Shown: positions 1-9,149 of the stretch, piece after piece
How positions within the stretch are numbered: position 1 is the stretch's first letter
How the letters are laid out: each line of letters begins with the position of its first letter
NCBI GenBank assembly: GCA_002438845.1
Contig: DJRG01000021.1
Coordinates: 1 to 50,721 of the forward strand
DNA from: Bacteroidales bacterium UBA6366
Lineage (GTDB): Bacteria > Bacteroidota > Bacteroidia > Bacteroidales > UBA932
Direction: 5' to 3'
DNA length: 50,721 bases
The notes under the pieces: generated by a model
Databases searched by the model: none
What the model saw: only the letters and a program-made list of their open reading frames with translations
Told to the model about the DNA's origin: nothing
Made by a program: the position numbers and the translations under genes

Positions 1-1466
1 AGGATGACTGGGAAAGGTTCAACGCATTGGGAGTGTCACAGTACGGCCAGATGACAGCCGGATCGTACATGTACATCGGTCCTCAAGGAATTGTGCACGG
101 CACGACGATCACGGTGATGAACGCGGCACGCAAACAACTGAAAGCCAGAGGCATCGCTGGAACAAGGGAGAACATGAAGGGAATGCTCTTCGTGACAGCG
201 GGACTCGGTGGAATGTCCGGAGCGCAGCCTAAGGCCGGCAACATCGCTGGAGTCGTGAGCGTCACCGCTGAGATCAATCCGCTGGCGGCCCGCAAACGCT
301 ACGACCAAGGCTGGGTCGATGAGCTGCACGAGAATCTGGATGAACTCATCCCTCGCGTCCGCAAGGCGATGGAAAACAAGGAGACCGTCTCGCTGGCCTA
401 CGTGGGTAACGTCGTGGATCTCTGGGAGAGACTCGCGGGCGAGAATATTCCTGTAGACCTTGGCTCGGACCAGACTTCGCTCCACAATCCGTGGGCTGGC
501 GGCTACTACCCTGCCGGACAGTCATTCGAGGAGTCCGTCAGGATGATGGCAGAGGAACCGGAGAAGTTCCGCGAGGCTGTGAAGGCATCGCTAAGAAGGC
601 ACGTCGCCGCCATCAACGAATTGTCAGCCAAAGGGATGTACTTCTTCGACTACGGCAACGCCTTCCTTCTAGAATCCTCCAGAGCGGGGGCAGACATACT
701 CAAGGCCGACGGCACGTTCCGCTATCCGTCCTACGTCCAGGACATCATGGGACCGCTCTATTTCGACTACGGCTTCGGTCCGTTCCGTTGGGTGTGCATG
801 AGCGAGAAGCCGGAAGACCTCGCAAAGTCCGATGAGATAGCCGTGAATATTCTTAAAAAGGAACTTGAGACAGCGCCTGAGGAGATTCAGGGGCAGCTGA
901 ACGATAATATTCATTGGATAGAGGAAGCCGGCAGGAATAACCTCGTGGTTGGGTCACAGGCCCGCATCCTCTACGCTGACTGCGAGGGCAGGACCAAGAT
1001 CGCCCTCGCCTTCAACGAGGCCATCCGCAAAGGTGAGATTTCCGCTCCGATCGTGCTTGGCCGCGACCATCACGACGTGTCCGGAACCGATTCGCCGTTC
1101 CGCGAGACATCCAACATCTACGACGGATCACGGTTCACCGCCGACATGGCCATCCAGAACGTCATCGGAGACAGCTTCCGTGGAGCCACTTGGGTTTCAA
1201 TCCACAACGGTGGCGGAGTCGGCTGGGGCGAGGTCATCAACGGAGGATTCGGAATGGTGATCGACGGATCGGCCGATTCGGACAGGCACATCACCCAGAT
1301 GCTGTTCTGGGACGTGAACAACGGAATAGCCCGCCGCAGCTGGGCGCGCAACGAGGGAGCTGAACACGCCATCATGAGGGAAATGGACCGCACGCCTGAA
1401 CTTCAGGTGACAGTACCGAACATTGCGGACGAAAACATTGTCAGAAAAGCGATTGAAAAACTATGA
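1..1466 (+). CDS. hutU: Urocanate hydratase, 5'-truncated by the window edge
   Basis: Urocanate hydratase converts urocanate to imidazolonepropionate, the second step of histidine degradation, in the cytoplasm with tightly bound NAD+. The reading frame is already open at the window edge (DDWERFNALGVSQYGQ...), so the TTG near position 27 is not the true start and the N-terminus lies upstream. The visible part holds the family segments YGQMTAGSYMYIGPQGIVHG and the NAD-binding TAGLGGMSGAQPKA, and ends with a typical EGAEHAIMREMDRTPEL tail. The stop overlaps the hutH start by four bases (ATGA), so the two genes are translationally coupled. The product is certain; only the start is missing. Confidence 0.96.
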   Translation, partial: DDWERFNALGVSQYGQMTAGSYMYIGPQGIVHGTTITVMNAARKQLKARGIAGTRENMKGMLFVTAGLGGMSGAQPKAGNIAGVVSVTAEINPLAARKRYDQGWVDELHENLDELIPRVRKAMENKETVSLAYVGNVVDLWERLAGENIPVDLGSDQTSLHNPWAGGYYPAGQSFEESVRMMAEEPEKFREAVKASLRRHVAAINELSAKGMYFFDYGNAFLLESSRAGADILKADGTFRYPSYVQDIMGPLYFDYGFGPFRWVCMSEKPEDLAKSDEIAVNILKKELETAPEEIQGQLNDNIHWIEEAGRNNLVVGSQARILYADCEGRTKIALAFNEAIRKGEISAPIVLGRDHHDVSGTDSPFRETSNIYDGSRFTADMAIQNVIGDSFRGATWVSIHNGGGVGWGEVINGGFGMVIDGSADSDRHITQMLFWDVNNGIARRSWARNEGAEHAIMREMDRTPELQVTVPNIADENIVRKAIEKL

Positions 1467-2944
1467 CACACATCATCTCACACGAACATCTGAGCCTTGA
1501 GAGACTCAAAACCATACTCGAAAACCATGAAAGGGTCGAACTCGGCCCGGAGGCCGTAGCGGCCATCGAAAAATGCCGTAAGTACCTGGACAGCAAAATG
1601 GAGGACATAGGGCGTCCAGTCTATGGAGTGACCACGGGCTTCGGCTCGCTGTGCAACGTGACGATTCCAGCCGACCAGCTCTCACAGCTTCAGCACAACC
1701 TGGTGATGTCTCACGCCTGCGGAACCGGTGAGACGGTACGCCCGCAGATCGTGAGGCTGATGCTTTTGCTGAAGGCACAGTCCCTGTCCTACGGTCATTC
1801 CGGAGCTCAACTAATCACTGTTCAGAGGCTTCTGGACATGTTCAACAACGACATCCTGCCGGTTGTCTACCAGCAGGGTTCATTGGGCGCTTCCGGGGAC
1901 CTCGCTCCCCTCGCCCACCTCAGCCTTCCGCTGATCGGACTCGGAGAGGTTCTCTACAAGGGCAAAGTAAGGCCAAGCAAGGATGTCTGGGACGAGATGG
2001 GCTGGAAGCCGATCAGCCTTCAGTCCAAGGAAGGTCTCGCTCTTCTGAACGGAACGCAGTTTATGAGCGCTCACGCCATCTGGTCATTGATCCAGTGCCA
2101 CAGGCTTTCGGAGTGGGCTGACAGGATCGGGGCGATGTCTTTGGAGGCTTACGATGGCCGCATCGAGCCGTTCCTGCCGCTTACGCACCAGCTTCGTCCG
2201 CACAAGGGACAGATCGACACGGCGGCACGCTTCATGACCCTGCTTGACGGCAGCGAGTTGATCAAGAACCACAAGGAACACGTCCAGGATCCATATTCAT
2301 TCCGCTGCATTCCGCAGGTTCACGGTGCGGTCAAGGACAACATCCGTTACGTGGAGTCGGTGATCGAGAACGAGATCAACAGCGCGACGGACAACCCGAA
2401 CGTCTTCCCGGACGAGGACATGATCATCTCGGCCGGCAACTTCCACGGGGAGCCAATCGCAATCCCGATGGACACGTTGGCGATAGCGATGTCCGAACTA
2501 GCAAACATCTCGGAGAGAAGAATTTACAGATTGATTTCCGGTCAGCGCGGTCTGCCGAAATTCTTGGTGGCTACTCCTGGCCTCAACAGCGGATTCATGA
2601 TCCCGCAGTACACGGCGGCCTCGATCGTGAGCCAGAACAAGGGGCTCTGCTGGCCTGCGTCCGTGGATTCCATCCCGTCATCGCAAGGTCAGGAGGATCA
2701 TGTGAGCATGGGCTCGAATGCTGCCACGAAACTTGTGCGTGTGGTTGACAATTGCGAGGAAGTCCTTGCCATAGAATTGTTCAACGCCGCCCAGGCTCTC
2801 GATTTCAGACACCAGCTTGCCGGCAACAAGTCCTCGGAAACCATCGAGGGGATATTCAATGACTACCGCAACGTCGTGCCGTTCATCAGCGATGATGTCT
2901 ATATGCACCCGCTCATCCAGAAATCCATCGAGTTCATAAGATGA
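1463..2944 (+). CDS. hutH: Histidine ammonia-lyase
   Basis: Histidine ammonia-lyase deaminates L-histidine to urocanate, the first step of the Hut pathway. The 493-residue protein has the family's normal length. The segment GSLGASGDLAPLAHLSLPL near residues 138-156 contains the Ala-Ser-Gly triad that cyclises to the MIO electrophile. Other family blocks are YGVTTGFGSL near the N-terminus, and SATDNPNVFPDE and SSQGQEDHVSMG later on. The gene starts inside the end of hutU and its own stop overlaps the hutI start (ATGA at 2941), so hutU-hutH-hutI form one tightly coupled transcript. PAL and tyrosine aminomutase share the MIO fold, but the Hut context makes histidine the clear substrate. Confidence 0.97.
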   Translation: MTHIISHEHLSLERLKTILENHERVELGPEAVAAIEKCRKYLDSKMEDIGRPVYGVTTGFGSLCNVTIPADQLSQLQHNLVMSHACGTGETVRPQIVRLMLLLKAQSLSYGHSGAQLITVQRLLDMFNNDILPVVYQQGSLGASGDLAPLAHLSLPLIGLGEVLYKGKVRPSKDVWDEMGWKPISLQSKEGLALLNGTQFMSAHAIWSLIQCHRLSEWADRIGAMSLEAYDGRIEPFLPLTHQLRPHKGQIDTAARFMTLLDGSELIKNHKEHVQDPYSFRCIPQVHGAVKDNIRYVESVIENEINSATDNPNVFPDEDMIISAGNFHGEPIAIPMDTLAIAMSELANISERRIYRLISGQRGLPKFLVATPGLNSGFMIPQYTAASIVSQNKGLCWPASVDSIPSSQGQEDHVSMGSNAATKLVRVVDNCEEVLAIELFNAAQALDFRHQLAGNKSSETIEGIFNDYRNVVPFISDDVYMHPLIQKSIEFIR

Positions 2945-4182
2945 CCATAATCACCAACATTGTCGAACTCATAGGAATCGTCCCTGAAGGTGTCCTGCGC
3001 AAGCGGGGCACCGAGATGGATGAGGTCGGATCATTGAAGGACGCCTATCTCACGATTGAGGGCGAAAGGATCTCCGGATTCGGGAATATGTCGGAGTGTC
3101 CGGCAGCCGGACCACAAGATGAAGTAATTGACGCAGAGGGCGGTATGGTGATGCCAGCTTTCTGCGACTCCCACACCCACATCTGCTACGCTGGGACGCG
3201 TGAGCAGGAGTTCATCGACAAGATCAACGGCCTGAGCTACGAGGAGATAGCCGCCCGCGGAGGCGGAATCCTCAACTCCGCTGACCTGCTCCACCGCACG
3301 AGCGAAGAGGAATTATATTCACAGACAATGACCCGCGTCCGGGAGATGATCACCAAGGGAACCGGTGCGATTGAAATCAAGAGCGGCTACGGCCTCACGA
3401 CAGAGGACGAGCTGAAGATGCTCCGGGTGATCCGCCGCGTCAAGAGCGAATCTCCTGCCACCATCAAGGCTACATTCCTCGGTGCGCACGCCGTCGGCAG
3501 AGCTTTCAAAGGCCGGCAGAATGAATATGTCAACCTCGTCTGCGAGGAGATGATCCCAGCCGTCACCGCCGAAGGGCTTGCCGAATATGTCGATGTGTTC
3601 TGCGACGAGGGTTTCTTCACGGTCGACGAAACTGACCGCATCCTTTCCGCCGGTGAGCGTTACGGTCTCATCCCGAAAATCCACGCCAACGAGCTGGCCT
3701 GTTCGGGCGGCGTACAGGTGGCAGTGAAGCACAACGCCCTTTCGGTCGATCACCTCGAGCGCACCACAGACGCGGAGATCGAGGCGCTAAGAGGCTCACG
3801 CACAATGCCCACGATGCTTCCCGGATCGTCTTTCTTCCTCGGAATCCCCTACGGCAGGGCCAAGGAATATGTCAGCGCAGGCCTCGGCTTAGCCCTGGCC
3901 TCGGACTACAACCCGGGCTCCTCCCCTTCCGGTGACATGCGTTTCGTGATGGCCTTAGGCTGCATCAGAATGCGCCTGACCCCGGCCCAGTCCTTCAACG
4001 CCTGCACCCTGAACTCCGCCTACGCGATGGGTGTCGCTGACATCCTTGGCTCTGTGACCGTCGGCAAACTCGCCAACCTGATCATCACAAAGCCCGTCCC
4101 GTCCCTCGCCTTCATCCCGTACTGTCACCAGACACCGTTCATCAGCAAGATACTCCTCCGAGGCAAGCATATTTGCTGGTAG
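2941..4182 (+). CDS. hutI: Imidazolonepropionase
   Basis: Imidazolonepropionase hydrolyses 4-imidazolone-5-propionate to N-formimidoyl-glutamate, the third Hut step. The 413-residue protein belongs to the amidohydrolase superfamily. Visible metal and catalytic motifs are DSHTHICYAG (HxH pair), FLGAHAVG, KIHANEL, SVDHLE and the late SDYNPGSSPSGD aspartate. The start codon overlaps the hutH stop. No formimidoyl-glutamate-processing gene follows; the next gene is on the other strand, so that step must be encoded upstream of the window or elsewhere. No clear rho-independent terminator is seen in the 41 bases to the convergent transporter gene. Confidence 0.96.
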   Translation: MTIITNIVELIGIVPEGVLRKRGTEMDEVGSLKDAYLTIEGERISGFGNMSECPAAGPQDEVIDAEGGMVMPAFCDSHTHICYAGTREQEFIDKINGLSYEEIAARGGGILNSADLLHRTSEEELYSQTMTRVREMITKGTGAIEIKSGYGLTTEDELKMLRVIRRVKSESPATIKATFLGAHAVGRAFKGRQNEYVNLVCEEMIPAVTAEGLAEYVDVFCDEGFFTVDETDRILSAGERYGLIPKIHANELACSGGVQVAVKHNALSVDHLERTTDAEIEALRGSRTMPTMLPGSSFFLGIPYGRAKEYVSAGLGLALASDYNPGSSPSGDMRFVMALGCIRMRLTPAQSFNACTLNSAYAMGVADILGSVTVGKLANLIITKPVPSLAFIPYCHQTPFISKILLRGKHICW

Positions 4183-4223
4183 TTGAACATACGGGATCTT
4201 TACTGACAATAAAATATACTTTA

Positions 4224-5153
4224 TTACGCTTCGGCCTTCTTGGTGCTGCAGTACTGGGAGAGGACGATGCCGAGGACGGCGACGAAGACTCCAAGCCATT
4301 GGATCATGGAGAGGTGCTCACGGCCTATGACTTCGGCGACAAGGGCGGTGGCGACGCACATCATGGCGAGGAACACGCTGGACTTGCCGACGCCTAACTT
4401 CTTGATGGCCATTGCCCAGAGTGAGAAGGCGAGGCTGGAGCAGAGGACAGCGAGACAGAGAATCGGCTCAAGGACTTCCCACGAAAGGAGTCTGGAGTCG
4501 AAATCCTCGATGCCTTTCGTCAGGAAGAACGGCAGAAAATACAAAGAGCCGATAAGGAACTGGTACATCACTATGACTTGTGGCTTGTAGCCGTCAGCAA
4601 GGAGCTTGGTAAGCGAGGCGTGACCGACTTCCGAGAACACGGCGATCATCAGAAGGATGACACCGAGGACGAAGTTCTGCGGGACACCCTCATCCCCGCC
4701 TTGCTTTAGAAGGACAAGGCAGATTCCACCCAGAGTCACGGCGATTCCGAAGCCGTTCAGAAGCGAGATACGCTCTTTGAAGAAAAGGGCGCCCGCCCCG
4801 ACCGAGAAGATCGGCACGGAGGCAATGATCATGGCACTGATGGTCGGCGAGCCTGTCTCCTTGATGCCGTAAGTCTCGCAAAGGAAATAGATAAGCGGCT
4901 CAAACAAAGCGAGAAACGCAAATTTAAGAACATCCTTGCGGGCGATGAGACGGAAGGCTTTTGTGAATATGTTGAAGAGCAGGAGAATGACTCCCGCGAC
5001 AAAGATTCTTATCGGGACAAAATAGAAAATCGGAACACCAAGAGCAATCAGCTTGTCACTCCAGATGTAGGACATTCCCCAAAGCACAATGGCAAAGACC
5101 GACAGCAGATAGACTACCGCCTTGTTGTCACATATACTTTTAGCAGCGCTCAT
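4224..5153 (-). CDS. EamA-family (DMT superfamily) transporter
   Basis: This is an inner-membrane transporter of the drug/metabolite superfamily; its substrate is unknown. The 309-residue sequence is almost entirely hydrophobic, with about ten predicted membrane segments in two EamA halves. The first half starts VYLLSVFAIVLWGMSYIWSDKL, and the second starts near residue 165 (GVILLMIAVFSEVGHASLTKLL). Small and proline residues such as EPLIYFLCETYGIKETGSPT sit at the end of the first half, as is usual in the family. The gene converges on the hut operon. Proximity to hut gives no firm hint of the cargo. A -7 promoter box lies 40 bases upstream. Confidence 0.85.
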   Translation of the reverse strand: MSAAKSICDNKAVVYLLSVFAIVLWGMSYIWSDKLIALGVPIFYFVPIRIFVAGVILLLFNIFTKAFRLIARKDVLKFAFLALFEPLIYFLCETYGIKETGSPTISAMIIASVPIFSVGAGALFFKERISLLNGFGIAVTLGGICLVLLKQGGDEGVPQNFVLGVILLMIAVFSEVGHASLTKLLADGYKPQVIVMYQFLIGSLYFLPFFLTKGIEDFDSRLLSWEVLEPILCLAVLCSSLAFSLWAMAIKKLGVGKSSVFLAMMCVATALVAEVIGREHLSMIQWLGVFVAVLGIVLSQYCSTKKAEA

Positions 5154-5193
5154 AAAAACCTGGCTAAAATCAGTTAATCATCTTACATTTTCA

Positions 5194-5201
5194 CAAAGAT
5201 A
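5194..5201 (-). promoter_or_regulatory. -7 box upstream of the EamA transporter
   Basis: On the minus strand this reads TATCTTTG, an exact match to the Bacteroidota -7 consensus TAnnTTTG. It predicts a leader of roughly 35 bases before the ATG at 5153. No convincing TTTG -33 element is found 19-21 bases upstream, so support is partial. Confidence 0.5.
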
Positions 5202-5314
5202 GTGATTTTTTCGTTTCGGAAAGAAATATTATTCAAATATTCACTAACATTTTGACACTCAAATACAGATGGCTATGCGCACGACAAAGGTCATCCCTGC
5301 CTTCCCATAAGCAC

Positions 5315-5349
5315 AAAAAAAGGGAGTCTATTTCTAGACTCCCTTTTTT
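5315..5349 (-). terminator. Rho-independent terminator of dnaK
   Basis: A perfect hairpin has arms AAAAAAGGGAGTCTA and TAGACTCCCTTTTTT around a TTTC loop. It is flanked by A and T tracts on both sides, so it could work in both directions. It lies 20 bases after the dnaK stop on the minus strand. Confidence 0.9.
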
Positions 5350-5368
5350 ACTGCTTACAACTCTCGCA

Positions 5369-7273
5369 TTACTGCTCGTCAGGACCTTGATCGTCCGGAC
5401 CGTTCTGCGGACCCTGCGGGCCAGCCTGAGGACCGTAAGGGTTCTGAGGTCCCTGCTGAGCACCGGCCTGAGCGGCGCGGTTCATATCCTCTGAGGCGGC
5501 GTTCCAAGCCTTGGTCAACTCCTCGGTGTAGCGGTCGATGTCAGAGATGCTCTGATTCTTGACGGCCTCCTTAAGAGAGCCGAGGGCTGATTCGATGACT
5601 GACTTCTTGTCAGAAGGAATCTTGTCGCCGTAGTCCTTGAGGTTCTTGTCTGACTGGAAGCAGAGAGCGTCGGCGTTGTTGATCTTGTCAACCTTCTCCT
5701 TGGCCTCCTTGTCGGCTGCCTCGTTGGCCTTCGCCTCGTCACGCATCCTCTGGATCTCAGCGTCAGACAGACCTGAAGAAGCCTCGATTCTGATGTTCTG
5801 CTCCTTGCCTGTAGCCTTGTCCTTGGCGGACACGTTCAAGATACCGTTAGCGTCGATGTCGAAGGTAACCTCAATCTGAGGTATTCCTCTTGGTGCCGGA
5901 GCGATTCCGTCAAGATGGAACAGACCGATCTCCTTGTTGTCCTTAGCCATAGGACGCTCGCCCTGAAGGACGTGGATCTCAACTGAAGGCTGGTTGTCAG
6001 CCGCGGTGGAGAACACCTGAGACTTGTGGGTAGGAATGGTCGTGTTGGACTCAATAAGCTTTGTCATCACGCCACCAAGGGTCTCGATACCGAGTGACAG
6101 CGGAGTGACATCAAGCAGAAGCACATCTTTTACATCACCTGCGAGCACACCACCCTGAATTGATGCACCGATGGCTACAACCTCATCAGGGTTTACACTC
6201 TTGTTAGGCTCCTTGCCGAAGAATTCCTTGACAAGTTCCTGTACCTTAGGGATACGTGTGGAACCGCCGACGAGAAGAACCTCATCAATGTCTGAAGCAT
6301 TCAGACCGGCATCCTTAAGTGCCTGACGGCAAGGCTCGATGGACCTCTGGAAGAGGTTGTCGCAAAGCTGCTCGAACTTAGCCCTGGTAAGAGTCTTTAC
6401 AAGGTGCTTTGGAATTCCGTCAACCGGCATGATGTAAGGCAGGTTGATCTCGGTCGATGTCTGGTTGGACAGTTCGATCTTGGCCTTCTCCGCGGCTTCC
6501 TTCAATCTCTGAAGAGCCATAGGGTCTTTCTTCAGGTCGATTCCACCGTTCTCGTTGGCAAATTCCTGGGCAAGCCAGTTGATGATCTCCTGGTCGAAGT
6601 CATCACCACCAAGGTGAGTGTCACCGTTGGTTGACTTAACCTCGAACACACCGCCACCCAACTCAAGGATGGAAATATCGAATGTACCACCACCAAGGTC
6701 ATACACTGCGACCTTCATGTCCTTGTTCTTCTTGTCAAGACCATAAGCAAGCGCGGCTGCTGTCGGCTCGTTGATGATTCTCTTGACATCGAGTCCGGCG
6801 ATCTTACCGGCCTCCTTTGTGGCCTGACGCTGTGAGTCAGAGAAGTAGGCAGGCACTGTGATGACAGCCTCTGTGACTTCTTGACGAAGATAGTCCTCGG
6901 CAGTCTTCTTCATCTTCTGAAGAATCATCGCTGAAATCTCCTGAGGAGAGTAGAGCTTGCCGTTGATGTCAACACGCGGGGTGTTGTTCTCACCTCTGAC
7001 TACCTTGTAAGGCACTCTGGCGATCTCCTTCTGAACCTGATCGTAAGTCTCACCCATGAATCTCTTGATGGAGAAGACTGTGTTCTGCGGGTTCGTGATG
7101 GCCTGACGCTTCGCAGGGTTACCGATTTTTCTTTCACCGCCATCGGTAAAGGCTACTACAGAAGGGGTGGTTCTTTCACCCTCGTTGTTGATTATGACGG
7201 TAGGCTGGTTGCCTTCCATGACCGCAACGCACGAATTCGTGGTTCCAAGGTCGATACCAATAATTTTTCCCAT
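5369..7273 (-). CDS. dnaK: Molecular chaperone DnaK (Hsp70)
   Basis: DnaK is the ATP-dependent cytoplasmic chaperone that binds exposed hydrophobic peptides with DnaJ and GrpE. The 634-residue protein shows the three Hsp70 signatures: IGIDLGTTNSCVAVMEG at the N-terminus, VYDLGGGTFDISILELGGG near residue 190, and LLVGGSTRIPKVQELV near residue 335. The linker DVLLLDVTPLSLGIETLGG is followed by the substrate-binding and lid domains. The C-terminal tail is odd: instead of the usual acidic EEV-type end it is Gln/Gly/Pro-rich (GPQNPYGPQAGPQGPQNG, ending GPDDQGPDEQ). The gene stands alone, with no dnaJ or grpE beside it, and has a terminator just downstream. Confidence 0.98.
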   Translation of the reverse strand: MGKIIGIDLGTTNSCVAVMEGNQPTVIINNEGERTTPSVVAFTDGGERKIGNPAKRQAITNPQNTVFSIKRFMGETYDQVQKEIARVPYKVVRGENNTPRVDINGKLYSPQEISAMILQKMKKTAEDYLRQEVTEAVITVPAYFSDSQRQATKEAGKIAGLDVKRIINEPTAAALAYGLDKKNKDMKVAVYDLGGGTFDISILELGGGVFEVKSTNGDTHLGGDDFDQEIINWLAQEFANENGGIDLKKDPMALQRLKEAAEKAKIELSNQTSTEINLPYIMPVDGIPKHLVKTLTRAKFEQLCDNLFQRSIEPCRQALKDAGLNASDIDEVLLVGGSTRIPKVQELVKEFFGKEPNKSVNPDEVVAIGASIQGGVLAGDVKDVLLLDVTPLSLGIETLGGVMTKLIESNTTIPTHKSQVFSTAADNQPSVEIHVLQGERPMAKDNKEIGLFHLDGIAPAPRGIPQIEVTFDIDANGILNVSAKDKATGKEQNIRIEASSGLSDAEIQRMRDEAKANEAADKEAKEKVDKINNADALCFQSDKNLKDYGDKIPSDKKSVIESALGSLKEAVKNQSISDIDRYTEELTKAWNAASEDMNRAAQAGAQQGPQNPYGPQAGPQGPQNGPDDQGPDEQ

Positions 7274-7311
7274 ATTCTTTTATCTCCTATTTTCTAATTT
7301 TTGTTTTCTGC

Positions 7312-7333
7312 CCGTCTCCGTTTCCGGAGCCGG
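7312..7333 (-). other. GAAA-tetraloop hairpin in the dnaK upstream region
   Basis: Read on the minus strand, CCGGCTCCG and CGGAGACGG flank a GAAA loop and form a nine-pair stem with one mismatch, about 40-60 bases before the dnaK start. It lies in the probable leader. No CIRCE-type inverted repeat is seen. A role in heat-shock control or mRNA stability is only a guess. Confidence 0.35.
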
Positions 7334-7535
7334 ACGCTTGGAGTAATATCGAATGTTATGCCATTTCCGCGAACATGTCAAATTGTCAGAAAAGCCCCAT
7401 CTTGGCAGTCTTTCCATTGACACGCCGCCGACAGAACGTCACCCTGCGGCAAAGCCATCTCTCCTTTGCCCATTCCGTATCGCCCGAATATTCATTTATC
7501 ATTCCCGTCACCCTCACCACCATTCAAATGCCCCA

Positions 7536-7566
7536 TTCATATTCTTTCATATTCTCTTTCATATTC
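7536..7566 (+). repeat. Three phased TTCATATTC repeats upstream of the M28 peptidase
   Basis: TTCATATTC occurs at 7536-7544, 7546-7554 and 7558-7566, spaced 10 and 12 bases apart, or about one helical turn. Each copy carries the GAATAT hexamer (as ATATTC) that is enriched across the window. Regular phasing upstream of a start suggests a protein-binding or DNA-bending site, but this is inferred from spacing alone. Confidence 0.45.
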
Positions 7567-7577
7567 ATGAACAAAAG

Positions 7578-7608
7578 TTTGCCATTAAGGAATATAATGC
7601 CTATTTTG
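7578..7608 (+). promoter_or_regulatory. Possible promoter of the M28 peptidase gene
   Basis: TTTG at 7578-7581 is followed after 20 bases by TATTTTG at 7602-7608, one base short of the TAnnTTTG consensus. It would give a leader of about 20 bases before ATG 7635 and supports that start over an upstream one. Confidence 0.45.
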
Positions 7609-7634
7609 GACATTATTTCAAACAACGACCTACA

Positions 7635-9098
7635 ATGAAACGATTCTTTCTTATTGCTCTGATGTTGCTGGGAATCACGGCAGGCGCACAAAACAGACAG
7701 CAACGGCTGAAAGACCACGTTTACACACTTGCGGCGGACTCGCTCAAAGGGCGCGCGGCGGGCACTGAATATTCAAGAAAAGCGGCATCGTATATTAAAA
7801 AGCAGTATGAGGCGATTGGGATCAAGCCATTCTTCGAAGATTGGTCCCTCCGTTTCGCTGCGGGTGGCAAGAACTCGTCCTTCGATGCGAGGTATTTGGA
7901 TGTGATCGGTGTCATCGAGGGAAGCGACCCTGAGCTTAAAAATGAATATATCGTCTTGGGTGCTCATTATGATCATCTTGGAGTACGAAACGGGAAGGTC
8001 TACAATGGTGCTGACGACAACGCTTCAGGATCCGCCGCGCTGATTGAGGTTGCCCGTGAGCTCTACTCTAAACGTGACAGCCTGAGAAGAAGCGTGATCA
8101 TCGCGGCGTTTGATGCGGAGGAGCTTGGTCTTTGGGGGTCCAAAGCCTTGTCTGACACATTGGTCAAGGCTGTCGGCTTGGATAAGATCAAACTAATGAT
8201 GAGTCTGGACATGGTCGGCTGGTACAAGGCCTCCGGGAAGCTGAAACTGGAGGGTGCGGCGACCATCAAGGACGGGCAAAGGATTCTGACCGAAGGGGCC
8301 GAAAAATTTTCTATCGTTGTAGATCCGGTAAAGTTCGAGAAATCCATTTTCACAGCCACGGACACAGAAGGGTTCGCGAGCAAAGGCATCCCGACACTTG
8401 CTGTGACAACAGGGCTCAAGTCTCCGTACCATAAACCAGAGGATGACGCTGAACTCATTGACTATGAAGGGCTCGACAAAGTGGCAGGATACATCTCTGA
8501 TGTCACGTTGACAATGGCTTCGGATCCATCGTTCAAGAAAAGCGGACATGTGGCCAGAAAGCATGCGTTGAATGCTCCGACTTTCGAATTCGGGGTTGTG
8601 GCCTCGATTGACAGGACGAGCATGAATTTCCACAAGTCTGCGTTAGTCACCAAAGAAGGGTACGGAGGAAGCACTGGAGTCCAAATGCAAGTTAATTCAG
8701 GGAACTTCGGATTGAATGTCAGAGGTCTTTATGAACATGCCAGCGCAAAGTTCCCGGACGATGCCGCCCCGTACTCGTCCTTCGTCAGAGTCCGTCATCA
8801 GGCGGTAACGGTTCCGGCCATGGTCATGCTTCAAACCGGAGGCGGATTCAGAGGATTTGTGGGATTCGGAGGCTACTACTCCCGCATTCTGAAAAGCAAC
8901 ATCGAGGACTTTACCTTGTCTAGCAAAGCACTGGAAGTCAACAATAATCAGTACGGACTCAATTATAGTATAGGATTCGTTATCGGCCAAATGATCTTTG
9001 ACGTCAGTGGTCGCAACCAAATTAACAATTTATTCAACAGCGGAGACATCAAAGCACACTTCCAAACATTCTCTGTAACGCTTGGTTACATTTTCTAA
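7635..9098 (+). CDS. Secreted M28 zinc aminopeptidase fused to a C-terminal outer-membrane barrel-like domain
   Basis: The N-terminal part is a zinc peptidase of family M28 that should remove N-terminal residues from peptides outside the cytoplasm. The ATG at 7635 begins a signal peptide (MKRFFLIALMLLGITAGAQ) and is preferred to an in-frame start at 7353, which would add an uncharacteristic leader. Di-zinc motifs are present in order: GAHYDHLG, GADDNASGSAA, AFDAEELGLWG, SLDMVG and YHKPEDD. The last ~170 residues (from about residue 310) are not peptidase-like. They alternate polar and hydrophobic residues, include TVPAMVMLQTGGGFRGFVGF and INNLFN, and end VTLGYIF with a terminal Phe. That pattern matches the Bacteroidota OMP_b-brl_2/PorT barrel type, so the enzyme may be anchored in the outer membrane. 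The peptidase call is firm; the barrel is inference. Confidence 0.87.
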   Translation: MKRFFLIALMLLGITAGAQNRQQRLKDHVYTLAADSLKGRAAGTEYSRKAASYIKKQYEAIGIKPFFEDWSLRFAAGGKNSSFDARYLDVIGVIEGSDPELKNEYIVLGAHYDHLGVRNGKVYNGADDNASGSAALIEVARELYSKRDSLRRSVIIAAFDAEELGLWGSKALSDTLVKAVGLDKIKLMMSLDMVGWYKASGKLKLEGAATIKDGQRILTEGAEKFSIVVDPVKFEKSIFTATDTEGFASKGIPTLAVTTGLKSPYHKPEDDAELIDYEGLDKVAGYISDVTLTMASDPSFKKSGHVARKHALNAPTFEFGVVASIDRTSMNFHKSALVTKEGYGGSTGVQMQVNSGNFGLNVRGLYEHASAKFPDDAAPYSSFVRVRHQAVTVPAMVMLQTGGGFRGFVGFGGYYSRILKSNIEDFTLSSKALEVNNNQYGLNYSIGFVIGQMIFDVSGRNQINNLFNSGDIKAHFQTFSVTLGYIF

Positions 9099-9149
9099 AC
9101 AGCCACGGTAAGGAAACAAGCCTTATTCCGCCGTCATCGGGGTATTGCC

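Noticed and set aside
27..1466. Taking the TTG at 27 as the hutU start
   Set aside because: The frame upstream to the window edge already encodes conserved urocanate hydratase sequence, so the gene is truncated by the window.
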